Of a stretch of DNA of 64,000 nucleotides, positions 49,538-59,181 are shown in pieces. Position 1 is the first letter of the stretch; the number at the start of each line of letters is the position of its first letter. Under the pieces are notes generated by a model. It worked only from the letters and a program-made list of their open reading frames with translations, was not told where the DNA came from and did not search any database. The stretch comes from Lachnospiraceae bacterium 28-4. GTDB lineage: Bacteria > Bacillota > Clostridia > Lachnospirales > Lachnospiraceae. The translations under genes and the position numbers were made by a program. The DNA is taken from assembly GCA_000403275.2 (NCBI GenBank), contig KE159598.1:1223712-1287711 (forward strand), read 5' to 3'.

Positions 49538-49721
49538 GTTTTTTTGACGCAGGGAGCAGTTCTTTCATGCACACGCCTATGCAGGGCTTCCCGCTCCCAT
49601 AAGGGCATCCGGCGCACCGGCTTTCCGGCGGATAAGGCGGCGGCCCCGCATCCGCCTCCTTTCCCGCATAGGGTCTTTGTGTCATCAGATATTCATAAGG
49701 GGAATCCGTAAAGCGTGTCAT
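49500..49721 (-). CDS. Small Cys-rich protein
   Basis: 73 residues; ATG 49721 overlaps the DUF4366 gene stop (ATGA) with GAGGGGATGG upstream, and its 3' end overlaps the sortase start by 38 bp. Contains a four-cysteine cluster CAGCPYGSGKPCIGVC, which could bind metal. Tight overlaps on both sides argue it is translated. No family recognised. Confidence 0.7.
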   Translation of the reverse strand: MTRFTDSPYEYLMTQRPYAGKEADAGPPPYPPESRCAGCPYGSGKPCIGVCMKELLPASKKHGKGDAKIGKDT

Positions 49722-50758
49722 TCTTCCATCCCCTCCTGTTCCGGCTCCCCGTCCGGATCATCGTCCTCCGGGTAATCATCATAAGCGGCGGCATCCATAT
49801 CCATTCCTGCCTCCACTGCCATATCCTGTCCGTCCGAATCCTCATTGACTTCCGCCTCATCTTCATCCTCCAGAAGTTCATCCAAATCCTCGGCATCATC
49901 CAGGTCATGCTTCGGCTTATATATCTTGAAATAATATCCGGCTCCGCCCACTGCCAGGGCCGCAAGCAGGACGAAAATAAAAGCGCCGCCGCTTCCCTTC
50001 TTTGTGTCCTCTTTCGCGGGTTCCTCTGTCTCAGGCGGTGCCTGCTCCTTTCCGGTGCAGGCCGACAGGTCATTTTTGCACACCGGGCAGGAGGTGTTTA
50101 CCATGCCTGCCTCACATTTGTCCGTACAGGTGCAGACAATAACTTCCGGCACAGCGCTCTCCCCGGTTCCGTCTTTTTCCCCTTTCTCCGCAAGGGCCGC
50201 CAAGTCATCCTCCGTAACGGCATTTAAGAAATACACGTTTTCAGAATCCCGCTGGTTGTCGATCACAAGGTAAAATACATTTTCCTCCGGCGTGATGAAG
50301 GTATAAAACTCCTTGCCGTCCCCATCGGTGGCATTGTCCAGTACAGAAGCCTGCCCTGCAGGGGTAAAAGGGTTGGGTTCTGCGGAATTTTCCGCTTCCG
50401 TATCTGCCGTACCCTCATAATAGGGGTTCTTTACCTCTACCACCTCCGACTGGTTCCCGGCAAAATCAATGGCATAAACACCCACCGTTTCTGTTTCCGT
50501 CCCGGCATAATCCTCAAATTCCACGTCTATCGCATGATCCACGCGGTAGTTGATACGCTTCGTGCCGATATACACCGCATCCACGCCGGAATCCTCATCG
50601 TCTGCTTCAATATGGAGCGTATCCCCTGACAGTTCCGCGCTGATGGACGGCGGCGTGGTATCGCCGCCCCCTTTTGCGTATGCCGTCACAGGCGTAAAAA
50701 AAGCGCCTATGCAAAGCACAAGCGCCGGTAATGTGTACCGTATGCTATTCTTCTTCAT
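49718..50758 (-). CDS. DUF4366 membrane protein
   Basis: 346 residues. Signal peptide (YTLPALVLCIGAFFTPVTAYA, cleaved before KGGG), Ig-like beta region, then the DUF4366 core FYTFITPEENVFYLVIDNQ ... NVYFLNAVTEDDLAALA, a Cys cluster (CTCTDKCEAG...CPVCKND), a membrane helix (FIFVLLAALAVGGAGYYF) and an acidic cytoplasmic tail. DUF4366 proteins occur in Clostridia and Tn1549-like transfer regions beside DUF4315 genes, as here. Probably part of the envelope complex. Confidence 0.9.
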   Translation of the reverse strand: MKKNSIRYTLPALVLCIGAFFTPVTAYAKGGGDTTPPSISAELSGDTLHIEADDEDSGVDAVYIGTKRINYRVDHAIDVEFEDYAGTETETVGVYAIDFAGNQSEVVEVKNPYYEGTADTEAENSAEPNPFTPAGQASVLDNATDGDGKEFYTFITPEENVFYLVIDNQRDSENVYFLNAVTEDDLAALAEKGEKDGTGESAVPEVIVCTCTDKCEAGMVNTSCPVCKNDLSACTGKEQAPPETEEPAKEDTKKGSGGAFIFVLLAALAVGGAGYYFKIYKPKHDLDDAEDLDELLEDEDEAEVNEDSDGQDMAVEAGMDMDAAAYDDYPEDDDPDGEPEQEGMEE

Positions 50759-50996
50759 TTTGATCTGTTTCCTCCTTCTGGGTCAGTTTGTTTTGGGGCA
50801 GTTCCTTCATGGACTGGATCATCCCCAGGATTTTTTGCAGTTCCTCCGGCGAGGCGGTGACGCTCCGCACGGCCTGTACGATTTCCAGGTTTTCCTGTTC
50901 CGTGATCTGGCGCTCGATATCCTTTATGCGCGCCTGCCACTCCGCCGCTTTCTGCTTTGCTTTTTCCAGTTCTGTCTTTAATCTGTCAAGTTTCAT
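50745..50996 (-). CDS. DUF4315 family protein
   Basis: 83 residues from ATG 50996 (AAAAGGAGGG upstream); a longer frame reading into the hydrolase gene is rejected. Coiled coil MKLDRLKTELEKAKQKAAEW followed by ITEQENLEIVQAVRSV, the DUF4315 pattern. Overlaps the DUF4366 start by 14 bp. Role in conjugation unknown. Confidence 0.88.
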   Translation of the reverse strand: MKLDRLKTELEKAKQKAAEWQARIKDIERQITEQENLEIVQAVRSVTASPEELQKILGMIQSMKELPQNKLTQKEETDQNEEE

Positions 50997-51016
50997 TTCG
51001 GTGCAATTCCCTCCTT

Positions 51017-53656
51017 TTATGGCAGCCTGCCGCCGCTGTAAAATTTTGCAGACCAATAGCTTGTGTTGATATTGGCGTAGGAGATCGGATCGCCACAGTG
51101 TATCATTTTCCCGTCCCCTATATAAATCCCCACATGGGTAACGGGGTTTGCCGTGGAGTAGGTCCCTGTGAAGAAAATCAAATCTCCCGGCTGCATGTTT
51201 TCTTTGGAAACCGGGGTACACAGGTTATACAGCCCCTGCGCGGTCTGCCTGCCCACATTCCCCACGCCGGAATGGTTGATCACCCAGGACACATAACCGG
51301 AGCAGTCAAAAGATGTGGAAGGGGACGAGCCGCCCCACACATAAGGGTATCCTAAGTATTTTTCCGCTTCCGCCAGCATAGCCGCAAAACTGCCGTCCCC
51401 CATAGCCGCGCCGGGGTCTTCCCCAAAATCAGGTCCTCCCGCCGCGCCTCCGCCCGGAAGGTAGCCGTCCCCGCCCCCTGCCACATAATAGTAAGGGTCT
51501 AAATACTCCCCGTTATGGGTCACTTCCAGATGCAGGTGCGGCCCGGTGCTGCTTCCGGTGCTTCCTACGGCGGCAATCACATCCCCGCGTTTTACCGCCT
51601 GCCCTGCGCTTACGGAAAGGGACGAACAGTGGGCATACCGGGAGCAGTAACCATCTTCGCCCTCAATCACCACGCACAAGCCGTAGTCCCCGGCATTTCC
51701 CGCCGATACCACGGTGCCGTCCTGTGCCGCTTTAATGGGCGTCCCTTCCGCTATGCCGATATCAACGCCCCTGTGCAGGTCTTTCTCTGCGGTAATGGGG
51801 TGTACCCTGTACCCGTAAGGGCTGGTGACATAGCTTATCCAAGCAAAATCAAAAGGGCTGCCGTAACACTGGCGGTTGCCGCAGGTCTGCATATATACCC
51901 CGTACCGGTCAGACGCATCCCCCGGCGCAAGGCTCCCCGCGATTATATCCGAAAGGGGCTGTACGGACAGCGTTGTCTTTAGCACATGCCATTCATACTC
52001 GTGTTCTTCCCCTTCGTCATCCGTATAAGTGCGTATCTCCGTGACTTCCTCCCTTGTAAGCTGGTACTGCTCCCCGAACAGGCGGCTTAACTCCGCTTCC
52101 ACCTGGGTATAGGTGAAATCATCATAGGCGGCGGAAAGATAGCCCATCAGTTCATAGGGGTTGTGCCCGATCTCCCCGATGTTATAACGGTATTCATCAT
52201 ATCCGGGGTAATCTTCCTCCGTCCGGTCAATCTCCATCTGTAAATCCGTCTCCAGTTCGGTATACCTTAGTTCGCTCTGGTTGATCTCCGCATCATCCGC
52301 CACATAACAGGTGGATATGACTGCGGACTGTACGCCGGAAAGCATGGCGGAACAGGAAGAAAACAGGGAACCGAACATGGAAATGATCAGTATGCCGATC
52401 CCCACGATTCCCAGGACGGCCTTATGGGAAGCTACAGCCTGCGCCAGCGCCCGCACCACCTGTCCGGCAGCGGAAAGCACATTTGTGGTGTGTTTTACCT
52501 CCTTTGCCGCTTCCCTGGCCGCAGCCGCATATCTGCGTTTCAGCTTCTGTTTCTGAATCCACTTCGCCAGCGCTTTTTTCTCCAGTTCCGGATTCTCGGA
52601 AAGTCTTTTTTGGTAGGCCATATCCACGTTTGCCTGTGCAAGCCGCCCCTGCGCCTTCCTTACTTCACGGTAGGGTTTTTCCCGGAGACGCTGCCGCCTT
52701 TTCCGCAGTGCCGCCCCTGCGCCCCTCTCTACAGCAAACTCCGCTTTGTGTGAGGCTTCCACGCCCACGTTATCCGCTTCCGTTTCGCGGATTTTCTGGT
52801 GTACTTTCAGGACAGCCGCCGTGTATGCCGTGCGTCCGGCCGCCCTGCCCGCCCTTTTTATCAGGGGCGGTTTTTCATTCTCAGGGATGGTTTCTTTCTC
52901 AAAGCGCAGGCGGCGCTTTACCTTTCCGGATTCACTGTCATGCTCCTTTTGCAGACGCACACGGGTACGGGCCGGGAGGTTTTCCTGTGCTTTTATCAGT
53001 TTCCCTTCCGCTTTTTCCACCCTCCTTTGTGCTTTTTCATACTGCTTTATCCGGCGCGGCTTTGCCGCCCCCTTTTCCCCAGCAGCCTTTTCCCCTTCCG
53101 GGGCTTTCTCCCCGGCGCGTTCCTCCGGCGGTATCTCGCTTTTTTCATAATGCAGCCGTGCAGCCTTCTCCGGTTTTTCGCTGTCAGCGGAGAATTTTGC
53201 CGCCATCCGCTTTTTTCTGTCCGCCCGGATTTTGGAAGCATCTGCCGCCTCTGCCCTGTCTGCCTCAAAAATATGCCTGTTTTCCGGCAGATCGGGCATA
53301 GCTGTTTCTCCCCGTGCCGCTGTTTCCTCTGGCGCTGCCGGTTCCCCGTCCTGCCTTTCTTCCTTTACAGTTTCCTTTATCGGGCTGTGCCGCGCTGCCC
53401 CATACCGTTTCCTGCCCTCCGCCGCACTGCCGGCATCACGCACAGGTGCGCCGTCACCGCACATGGTTTTCTGCGTCCGGCTTTTTGCGCGGTGCCCTGC
53501 AGCCGCATCTTCCGCCTTTTCCCGTCCAAAAGATACATCCGCGAGCCTGCCGCTGATCCTCTGCTCAGTACCTGCCGTCAGGTTTTTCTCTGTCAGGCCG
53601 TCACGGGTCATTTTCTGGACTTTTTTATCCCGCGCCCGAAATTCCTGCCCCCTCAT
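51017..53656 (-). CDS. Bifunctional cell-wall hydrolase (M23 peptidase plus NlpC/P60)
   Basis: 879 residues. The N-terminal ~400 residues are charged and low-complexity, followed by a membrane helix (VLGIVGIGILIISMFGSLF). The extracellular part has an M23/LytM domain with HRGVDIGIAEG and GPHLHLEV zinc ligands, then an NlpC/P60 domain with catalytic Cys in STSFDCSGYVSWV and His in VTHVGIYIGDG. This is the VirB1-like enzyme that opens peptidoglycan for the conjugation channel. Its start overlaps the DUF6674 gene stop by 4 bases. Confidence 0.95.
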   Translation of the reverse strand: MRGQEFRARDKKVQKMTRDGLTEKNLTAGTEQRISGRLADVSFGREKAEDAAAGHRAKSRTQKTMCGDGAPVRDAGSAAEGRKRYGAARHSPIKETVKEERQDGEPAAPEETAARGETAMPDLPENRHIFEADRAEAADASKIRADRKKRMAAKFSADSEKPEKAARLHYEKSEIPPEERAGEKAPEGEKAAGEKGAAKPRRIKQYEKAQRRVEKAEGKLIKAQENLPARTRVRLQKEHDSESGKVKRRLRFEKETIPENEKPPLIKRAGRAAGRTAYTAAVLKVHQKIRETEADNVGVEASHKAEFAVERGAGAALRKRRQRLREKPYREVRKAQGRLAQANVDMAYQKRLSENPELEKKALAKWIQKQKLKRRYAAAAREAAKEVKHTTNVLSAAGQVVRALAQAVASHKAVLGIVGIGILIISMFGSLFSSCSAMLSGVQSAVISTCYVADDAEINQSELRYTELETDLQMEIDRTEEDYPGYDEYRYNIGEIGHNPYELMGYLSAAYDDFTYTQVEAELSRLFGEQYQLTREEVTEIRTYTDDEGEEHEYEWHVLKTTLSVQPLSDIIAGSLAPGDASDRYGVYMQTCGNRQCYGSPFDFAWISYVTSPYGYRVHPITAEKDLHRGVDIGIAEGTPIKAAQDGTVVSAGNAGDYGLCVVIEGEDGYCSRYAHCSSLSVSAGQAVKRGDVIAAVGSTGSSTGPHLHLEVTHNGEYLDPYYYVAGGGDGYLPGGGAAGGPDFGEDPGAAMGDGSFAAMLAEAEKYLGYPYVWGGSSPSTSFDCSGYVSWVINHSGVGNVGRQTAQGLYNLCTPVSKENMQPGDLIFFTGTYSTANPVTHVGIYIGDGKMIHCGDPISYANINTSYWSAKFYSGGRLP

Positions 53657-54546
53657 AGCGCCGCCTCATGGCTTTTTGTTCCTTTATCCGGCGCAGGGGA
53701 AGGGCGGGCGGCGGCCTGCGCTTTCTTTTCCTGCAAATCCTTCAGCACGGACGGTTTTTCTTTCCCTTTATCCGGGGACGGCTCCAGATCGTCCAGGTCA
53801 GCCGCCTCCGGATGTTCTTCCGGTTCTTCCTGCCCGGCTTCCGGGAGCGTATCCTCCCTCGTATGCCCCGCCGCCTGTTCCAGACGCTCCATGTTCCCGA
53901 TTGCGGCAAGGGCCATGTTATTTAATTGGTTCAGGATCGTTTTTTCCATGCGCAGGGGTGAAAGGACAGCCGCCTGGAAGCGCCCCTCGCTCCCGCCGTC
54001 TACCGCCTGCTGTTCTTTCCCTATCAGGGCGCGGCCCGCATTTTTCATATGCCCGCCTGCGCTCCGCAGTTCATGCCCCAGGCTCTCCACCTTCTCTATG
54101 GATTTTTTTACATCCGCAATGGATTCCCCGATGCCCTTCTGTATACTTTCCAGCGCCTTTTTGATACCAAGCGCGGAAACTGCATGGTCTAACGCCTTTA
54201 CGCCGGTGCGCTTAAAGCCTTCCACAGCTTCCTTTGCGCCCTCCACAATACGCTCTTTCATCTCTGCAAGACACGCCTGCATCACCTGAAGCCTGCCCTC
54301 CACCGCATCCGCTATGCGGGATACAAAACGCTTTGCCGGATTCTCCTGCATTTTTGCAAGTTGCCCTTTAACTTCGTGCAGTTCCGCTAATGCTTTGTTA
54401 AGCTGGTTTTCCATGTTGTCCATCTGCCAGAGCATCATGGAATAGTCCTGCCCCTTATCGGGACGGTTCTCCATCAAAAGCTGTAAAAACTGTTTAACCG
54501 CTTCATTCTCCTGAAGCTGTTCTGTCTGCACATTTTGATCGTTCAT
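53653..54546 (-). CDS. DUF6674 family ICE protein
   Basis: 297 residues. N-terminal AVKQFLQLLMENRPDKGQDY, a helical coiled centre and an acidic tail ending with SVLKDLQEKKAQAA, a C-terminal phrase that recurs in several proteins of this element (giant helicase, DUF3849 and SpoVG-like proteins: KPS.L/I). Role unknown. A hairpin with T-run precedes the gene. Confidence 0.78.
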   Translation of the reverse strand: MNDQNVQTEQLQENEAVKQFLQLLMENRPDKGQDYSMMLWQMDNMENQLNKALAELHEVKGQLAKMQENPAKRFVSRIADAVEGRLQVMQACLAEMKERIVEGAKEAVEGFKRTGVKALDHAVSALGIKKALESIQKGIGESIADVKKSIEKVESLGHELRSAGGHMKNAGRALIGKEQQAVDGGSEGRFQAAVLSPLRMEKTILNQLNNMALAAIGNMERLEQAAGHTREDTLPEAGQEEPEEHPEAADLDDLEPSPDKGKEKPSVLKDLQEKKAQAAARPSPAPDKGTKSHEAAL

Positions 54547-54583
54547 GTTCTTTTCCTCCTTCCTGCCGGCTTCTTTTCATAAT

Positions 54584-54608
54584 AAAAAGGCGTAGCAGAA
54601 AATACGCC
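54584..54608 (-). terminator. Intercistronic terminator/attenuator before the DUF6674 gene
   Basis: GGCGTA (54589-54594) and TACGCC (54603-54608) with five T following on the minus strand, 38 bp before the DUF6674 start. Confidence 0.6.
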
Positions 54609-54683
54609 TCCCTGCAAAAACTGATTTCATTGTCCCTGTCTAAAAAAGTCTTAATCAATTCATCCCCATCGTTTAAAAAAGAT

Positions 54684-55385
54684 TTATAATTGCTTGATTC
54701 TATTCTGTGAAGTTCTAAACCACCTGCTTTCTATTTCCACGCCTATAAATCTTCGGTTTAACTTGATACACGCTTCCCCTGTTGAGCAGCTCCCCATAAA
54801 TGGGTCAAGACACACTTCATTTTCCTGCGTGGAACATCTGACCAGATGCTCTATCATAGCTACCGGTTTTTCTGTCGGGTGACGCTTTTCTTTTCCTCTC
54901 GGTATCCTTTCCTCTATGACCGTTGAACCCGCAAAATGCCCTTTCCTATAACTCCCTTTTCTATACATAAGGATAAACTCCGCCCTTTTGGGATAATAGG
55001 TAGAAGGCACCGTCATTTTTTTATCCAGCACTAACAATTCACAGAATTTAAAGTTACAGTCGGTGCAGGCTTTATGGATGGAAAAAAGATTCCTGTCATT
55101 GGTCATCACATAAAAATACCGTTCATTTTTCAATATCCGGTATATTTCCGGTATCCACCTGTTAAAAGCAATGTACTTTGTACTGAAACCGCAATTCCTG
55201 AATATTTCTCCATTCTCATAATTCAGCTTCCCATTTTTCATCCCACCGCCTGCCAGTTCAAAAGGCGGGTCAGTAAAGACCAGATCAATGCTGCCATCTG
55301 CAAAGCCGTCTGCAATATTCAAAAAATCGGCGTGATATAACGTGGCTTTTTCCGTTTCGTACATGGTTGCAGTATCTTTATCCAT
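54684..55385 (-). CDS. DNA (adenine/cytosine-N4) methyltransferase, orphan
   Basis: 233 residues. Motif IV is DLVFTDPPFELAGG near residue 36 and motif I comes later as CLDPFMGSCSTGEACI near residue 195, the order of the beta class. ATG 55385 chosen because GGAGGTGAAAGAGGG precedes it. No restriction enzyme gene is nearby. It may protect the element from host restriction or mark DNA for regulation. More AT-rich than flanking transfer genes. Confidence 0.92.
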   Translation of the reverse strand: MDKDTATMYETEKATLYHADFLNIADGFADGSIDLVFTDPPFELAGGGMKNGKLNYENGEIFRNCGFSTKYIAFNRWIPEIYRILKNERYFYVMTNDRNLFSIHKACTDCNFKFCELLVLDKKMTVPSTYYPKRAEFILMYRKGSYRKGHFAGSTVIEERIPRGKEKRHPTEKPVAMIEHLVRCSTQENEVCLDPFMGSCSTGEACIKLNRRFIGVEIESRWFRTSQNRIKQL

Positions 55386-55445
55386 ATCCCTCTTTCACCT
55401 CCTTCCAGCAGACAAAATAGTAGATTTTTATACATCCCCATCCTC

Positions 55446-56360
55446 TCAACATAAAATAGCTACCCTTTTTCTGTAATCGCCCGGATCATAGTCCTTAAAA
55501 TCCTTTACAGAATAGAACAGCCGTTTATTGTTTACCCATCTCTGTATCTTCCGTGTTTCTTCCGGTGCGGTGGGTTTTTCGTACACCATCACATACGGGT
55601 CATATCCCATATCGCGCAGAGTATAAATGCGGTATAAGTCCTGTTCATGGGTGCTGCCATAATTGGTAAGGACATAGACACGCCTTTTCCGCTTATCCTT
55701 TACCTTTGTCAATTCCAAGAATCTCCTGAAATACGGTATCAGGTCATCTTCCGGGTTATCCCATGCAAAATGCAGCATTTTTGTTTTTACCTTATTTAAT
55801 GCCGCTGCTTTTTCCGGCGTAACCAGCCGTACATCAAGCCCCTGCGTAAAGTCAACCATTGCACCGCTGTCCGCAAGCTGCCCTAAGAGCCTTTTCCAAT
55901 CCGGGCAGGCTAAAATGTTAGCGTCTAAAAGTTTGATCTCTTTTTCGCCGCCCCAAAATTCTGACAGGTCAGCCACCGCTTCCGTTTTTCTTCCCTCCTT
56001 TTCCCCGACTATGCAGAATCCGCACCCACGGGGGCATCCTCTGGAAAGGAAGCCGTAGGCTGTCCCCGCATACTGCGGGTACAGCCCATAATCCGGGTGT
56101 GTATGCTCTATGGCGTAAGGCAGCTTATTGTCAAGGCCGTATCCTGTGCCGCCCTTTATGATGTGGTCTGCTTTTATATCTCCTTCGTAATCTTTTGAAT
56201 AGGTGTCCGTGAATACCCTGCTCATATAAACAAGGTCATACCGCTTTCTGCCATCGTGCCATTCCACCAGATCGCCCCTTGCCTTATGGTAAGCAGACAG
56301 CTTCATCAGGCAGAGATTGGGAAAACGGTGCCCGTCCACGTCGATCAGCCCTATCCTCAT
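55446..56360 (-). CDS. Radical-SAM-like protein in the transfer operon
   Basis: 304 residues; ATG overlaps the VirB4 stop (ATGA). Carries CPRGCGFC, the CxxxCxxC iron-sulfur motif, near residue 110, and an N-terminal B12-binding-like fold (GLIDVDGHRFPNLCLMKLSAYHK). The C-terminus contains RRVYVLTNYGSTHEQDLYRI. Translational coupling to VirB4 suggests it belongs to the element. Substrate unknown; it could modify a protein or tRNA during transfer. Confidence 0.82.
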   Translation of the reverse strand: MRIGLIDVDGHRFPNLCLMKLSAYHKARGDLVEWHDGRKRYDLVYMSRVFTDTYSKDYEGDIKADHIIKGGTGYGLDNKLPYAIEHTHPDYGLYPQYAGTAYGFLSRGCPRGCGFCIVGEKEGRKTEAVADLSEFWGGEKEIKLLDANILACPDWKRLLGQLADSGAMVDFTQGLDVRLVTPEKAAALNKVKTKMLHFAWDNPEDDLIPYFRRFLELTKVKDKRKRRVYVLTNYGSTHEQDLYRIYTLRDMGYDPYVMVYEKPTAPEETRKIQRWVNNKRLFYSVKDFKDYDPGDYRKRVAILC

Positions 56361-58828
56361 TTCCCATCCTCCGCCAAATCCTCCGGCCTGGTTGTAAGCA
56401 GGTGGTACAAATGGGTGTCCTTCGGGAAATGGTCGATAAAAGGGATGATCACATTCCCGTAAAATAAAAGCCCCTCACCGGCATTGGAATTAGTGACATA
56501 CGAAAGCTGGTGAGGGGAAATATTCAGTTGTTTCGCCAGAATCTGCCTGTCTCCTGCGGCCTGGTTGAGCATGTAGATAAAATCACTGTTCTCAAAAATA
56601 TTCTCAATCTCCCGCGAGGAAAGCAGGTCTTTCACGTTCTGAGTGATGCCGGTCGGGACACCGCCCCATTTCCTAAAGCGTTTCCAGATTTCCACACTGT
56701 AAGCCGCCGTCTGTTCCTCTTTTAAAAGCAGGTGGAACTCATCAATATAGAGTCGCGTTGACTTATGCACTTCCCGGTTTACGGTAACACGGCCCCAGAC
56801 CTGATCCTGCACCACCAGCATCCCCAGCTTTTTAAGCTGCTTTCCGAGTTCCTTAATGTCATAGCAGACAATGCGTGATTTTATATCCACATTTGTCCGG
56901 TGGTTAAAGACGCTCAAAGAGCCTGTCACATAGATTGCCATGCAGTCCACCACATGCCGCGCCTTATCTCCCCCGTACTTTTGGATTTCCTCATATAAAT
57001 CCTGCAAGACCGGCATTTTTTCCGGGCACGGATCGTCAAAAAACCGGTGGTACACCCTGCGCAGGCACTGGTCGATGATACTCTTTTCGTCCGGCTCCAC
57101 CTTCCCCATCATCAGCTCCATGAGTGACAGGATAAAATCACTCTTTAAGATCAGCGGGTCATCATCCTCGCTGTAATTCAAGTTAATATCCATCGGGTTA
57201 ATGTACTGCGTGGATGTGGGGGAAACTTTGATCACCTGCCCGCCCAGCGCTGTCACAAGGGGAGAATATTCCGCCTCCGGGTCAATAATCGCTATATCAT
57301 CCGTGGTAATCAGGAAAGAATTGGTAATCTCCCGCTTTGCTGAAAAGGACTTGCCTGCGCCGGGTGTGCCGAGTATCAGCCCGTTCGGGTTTTTCAGTTT
57401 CTTCCGGTCACACATGATCAGGTTGCTGCTGAGCGCGTTTACCCCGTAATAAAGGGCTTCCCCGCTCTGGAAAAGTTCCTGTGTCGTAAACGGCACAAAG
57501 ATCGCCGTGCTGCTTGTGGTAAGCCCCCTTTGTATCTCCACCTGGTTTACGCCAAGCGGAAGCGAGGATACAAACCCCTGCTCCTGCTGGTAGGCGAGCC
57601 GCCTGAGGGCGCAGTTGTATTTCTGCGCGATTCCTGCCGTCTGGAACACATTGTTCTCCAGCTTCTGCCGCTTGTCCGCCAGGTTCATCACAAGGATTGT
57701 GACTAAAAACATACGCTCATTCCGGCTCTGCAAATCTTCCAACAGCGTCTTTGCTTCATTTCCGTATGTTGCAAGGTCGGACGGGATGATATCCATATCA
57801 TACCCTGCGCGCACTGCCTTTTTCTGTTCCTCAATCTTCATTTTATCAATATCCGTCAGCTTGCGCTTGATGGTCTTGATCGCCGCGCTCTGGTCGATGG
57901 ACTGGATATGCAGCGTCACCACCATGCCATTCTCCAGGTCAAGAAAATCCGCCAGCATCCGGTCAGTCAGTTCCGGCGCTAAAATCTGTATAAAGGACGC
58001 TGCGCCGTAAGTCCGCCCCACTTTGAAATACTGCCCATTCTGGAAAGTGAAGCTGTCCGGCGCAATAAAATCCTTGCTGGAAAGCCCCGTCCGCCAGATT
58101 GCATCCCACGAAAAGTGAAATTTCCTCTCCCCGGCAGGGTGGAACATCTGGTGCAGGATAACAAGGCGCTCATAACCGTCCAGGGATTTCGCTTTTACCC
58201 CAAGCACCTTGAAATTCGCCATGATGTCGGCCTCAATCCTCTCCAACCGTGTCTTTGCGGCTTTCAGGTTTTCAGCTTCCACCCCAAAGGTGATGTATTT
58301 TGTCTTTGTCAGCCCATTGTTGCCGCGCGAAAGCTGTCCCCGGAGCATCCCGGCATATTCACGCCGGATTTCATTAAATGCGTCCCCCTGCTCCGGTATG
58401 TCGATGGACTTTCTGAAACGCTCCATATCCGCCCTCTGGTTGATAAAGGAAAGCTGGAAGCGGATGGACGAATCAAAGTAGTTCAAGAAATCGCACCAGT
58501 TCTCAAAAATGATGTTCTTATCCTCATTCTGTGCAAGCTGATAGTTTATGTCAAAAAACTCAACCTGTTTTGTAAAATAATGCCCGTCCACGTCACAGAT
58601 GCCGTCCCGGTGCATTTCCCGGTAAGGGATCGTCTCCTGTGCGGACTTCGGGATTTTCCCGTCCCGCTTCGCTTTCTTCACGGCGGCGACAAGCCTCTTT
58701 TTTTCCTGCTTTGCCAGTTTCCCCTCCGGCATAAGCCTGATCGCCTTTAAGTCCTCCTTATCTTTTCTGTACTGGTTTTTTGCGGCCTGCAGGTTTCTTT
58801 CCTGCCTTGCCTGCTGTCTTGTTTTCAA
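56357..58828 (-). CDS. VirB4-like conjugation ATPase
   Basis: 823 residues from TTG 58828, which has GGAGG 9 bases upstream; a longer frame overlaps PrgI more deeply without a site. CagE/TrbE-type N-terminal domain, then Walker A GTPGAGKSFSAK near residue 450 and Walker B RLYIDEFHLLL near residue 690, then GITQNVKDLL. It powers assembly and substrate transfer of the type IV secretion channel. It overlaps PrgI by 71 bp, the usual gene order. Confidence 0.95.
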   Translation of the reverse strand: MKTRQQARQERNLQAAKNQYRKDKEDLKAIRLMPEGKLAKQEKKRLVAAVKKAKRDGKIPKSAQETIPYREMHRDGICDVDGHYFTKQVEFFDINYQLAQNEDKNIIFENWCDFLNYFDSSIRFQLSFINQRADMERFRKSIDIPEQGDAFNEIRREYAGMLRGQLSRGNNGLTKTKYITFGVEAENLKAAKTRLERIEADIMANFKVLGVKAKSLDGYERLVILHQMFHPAGERKFHFSWDAIWRTGLSSKDFIAPDSFTFQNGQYFKVGRTYGAASFIQILAPELTDRMLADFLDLENGMVVTLHIQSIDQSAAIKTIKRKLTDIDKMKIEEQKKAVRAGYDMDIIPSDLATYGNEAKTLLEDLQSRNERMFLVTILVMNLADKRQKLENNVFQTAGIAQKYNCALRRLAYQQEQGFVSSLPLGVNQVEIQRGLTTSSTAIFVPFTTQELFQSGEALYYGVNALSSNLIMCDRKKLKNPNGLILGTPGAGKSFSAKREITNSFLITTDDIAIIDPEAEYSPLVTALGGQVIKVSPTSTQYINPMDINLNYSEDDDPLILKSDFILSLMELMMGKVEPDEKSIIDQCLRRVYHRFFDDPCPEKMPVLQDLYEEIQKYGGDKARHVVDCMAIYVTGSLSVFNHRTNVDIKSRIVCYDIKELGKQLKKLGMLVVQDQVWGRVTVNREVHKSTRLYIDEFHLLLKEEQTAAYSVEIWKRFRKWGGVPTGITQNVKDLLSSREIENIFENSDFIYMLNQAAGDRQILAKQLNISPHQLSYVTNSNAGEGLLFYGNVIIPFIDHFPKDTHLYHLLTTRPEDLAEDGK

Positions 58829-59180
58829 TCTGCTCTGCCTCCTTATCAAAATCCGCCTGCCGCATAAGCGCGGCATAGCCATTATTCGTGCGGTAGGGCC
58901 TCCCCGGTGGCCGCAGGAAAGTGACGTTTACAAAGTTTTTCAGCACTTTCTCAAGCGGCTGCCCGTCCTTTTCATATATCCCAAATGCAAAAAAGGGCAG
59001 CATCAGGCCGATCATCAAAAGGGCGGCGGATTCATTCCCTATGCTGCCACGGGTAAAAAGATAGGCAGGGATTCCCACAAGGCCGCCCAGCCCGAACGTG
59101 ACAAGCTGCCGCTTTGTCAGGTTGAATGCCACCTTCGTTTTTACTTTTGTCAAATCCTTCGGTACAGGCACAAACGGCAT
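58758..59180 (-). CDS. PrgI-family membrane protein
   Basis: 140 residues; VPVPKDLTKVKTKVAFNLTKRQL followed by two membrane helices (FGLGGLVGIPAYLF and LLMIGLMLPFFAFGIY), then a basic tail. PrgI precedes VirB4 in Gram-positive transfer regions and is a VirB3-like inner-channel component. Stops 2 bp after the DUF3849 stop region... its ATG lies 1 base from the previous stop, indicating one operon. Confidence 0.9.
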   Translation of the reverse strand: MPFVPVPKDLTKVKTKVAFNLTKRQLVTFGLGGLVGIPAYLFTRGSIGNESAALLMIGLMLPFFAFGIYEKDGQPLEKVLKNFVNVTFLRPPGRPYRTNNGYAALMRQADFDKEAEQIENKTAGKAGKKPAGRKKPVQKR

Positions 59181-59181
59181 C

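Noticed and set aside
52799..54289. Long plus-strand frames opposite the hydrolase and DUF6674 genes (also 53232-54164)
   Set aside because: They are antisense to genes with clear domains; products are Pro/Ser/Cys-rich with no motifs and no ribosome sites.
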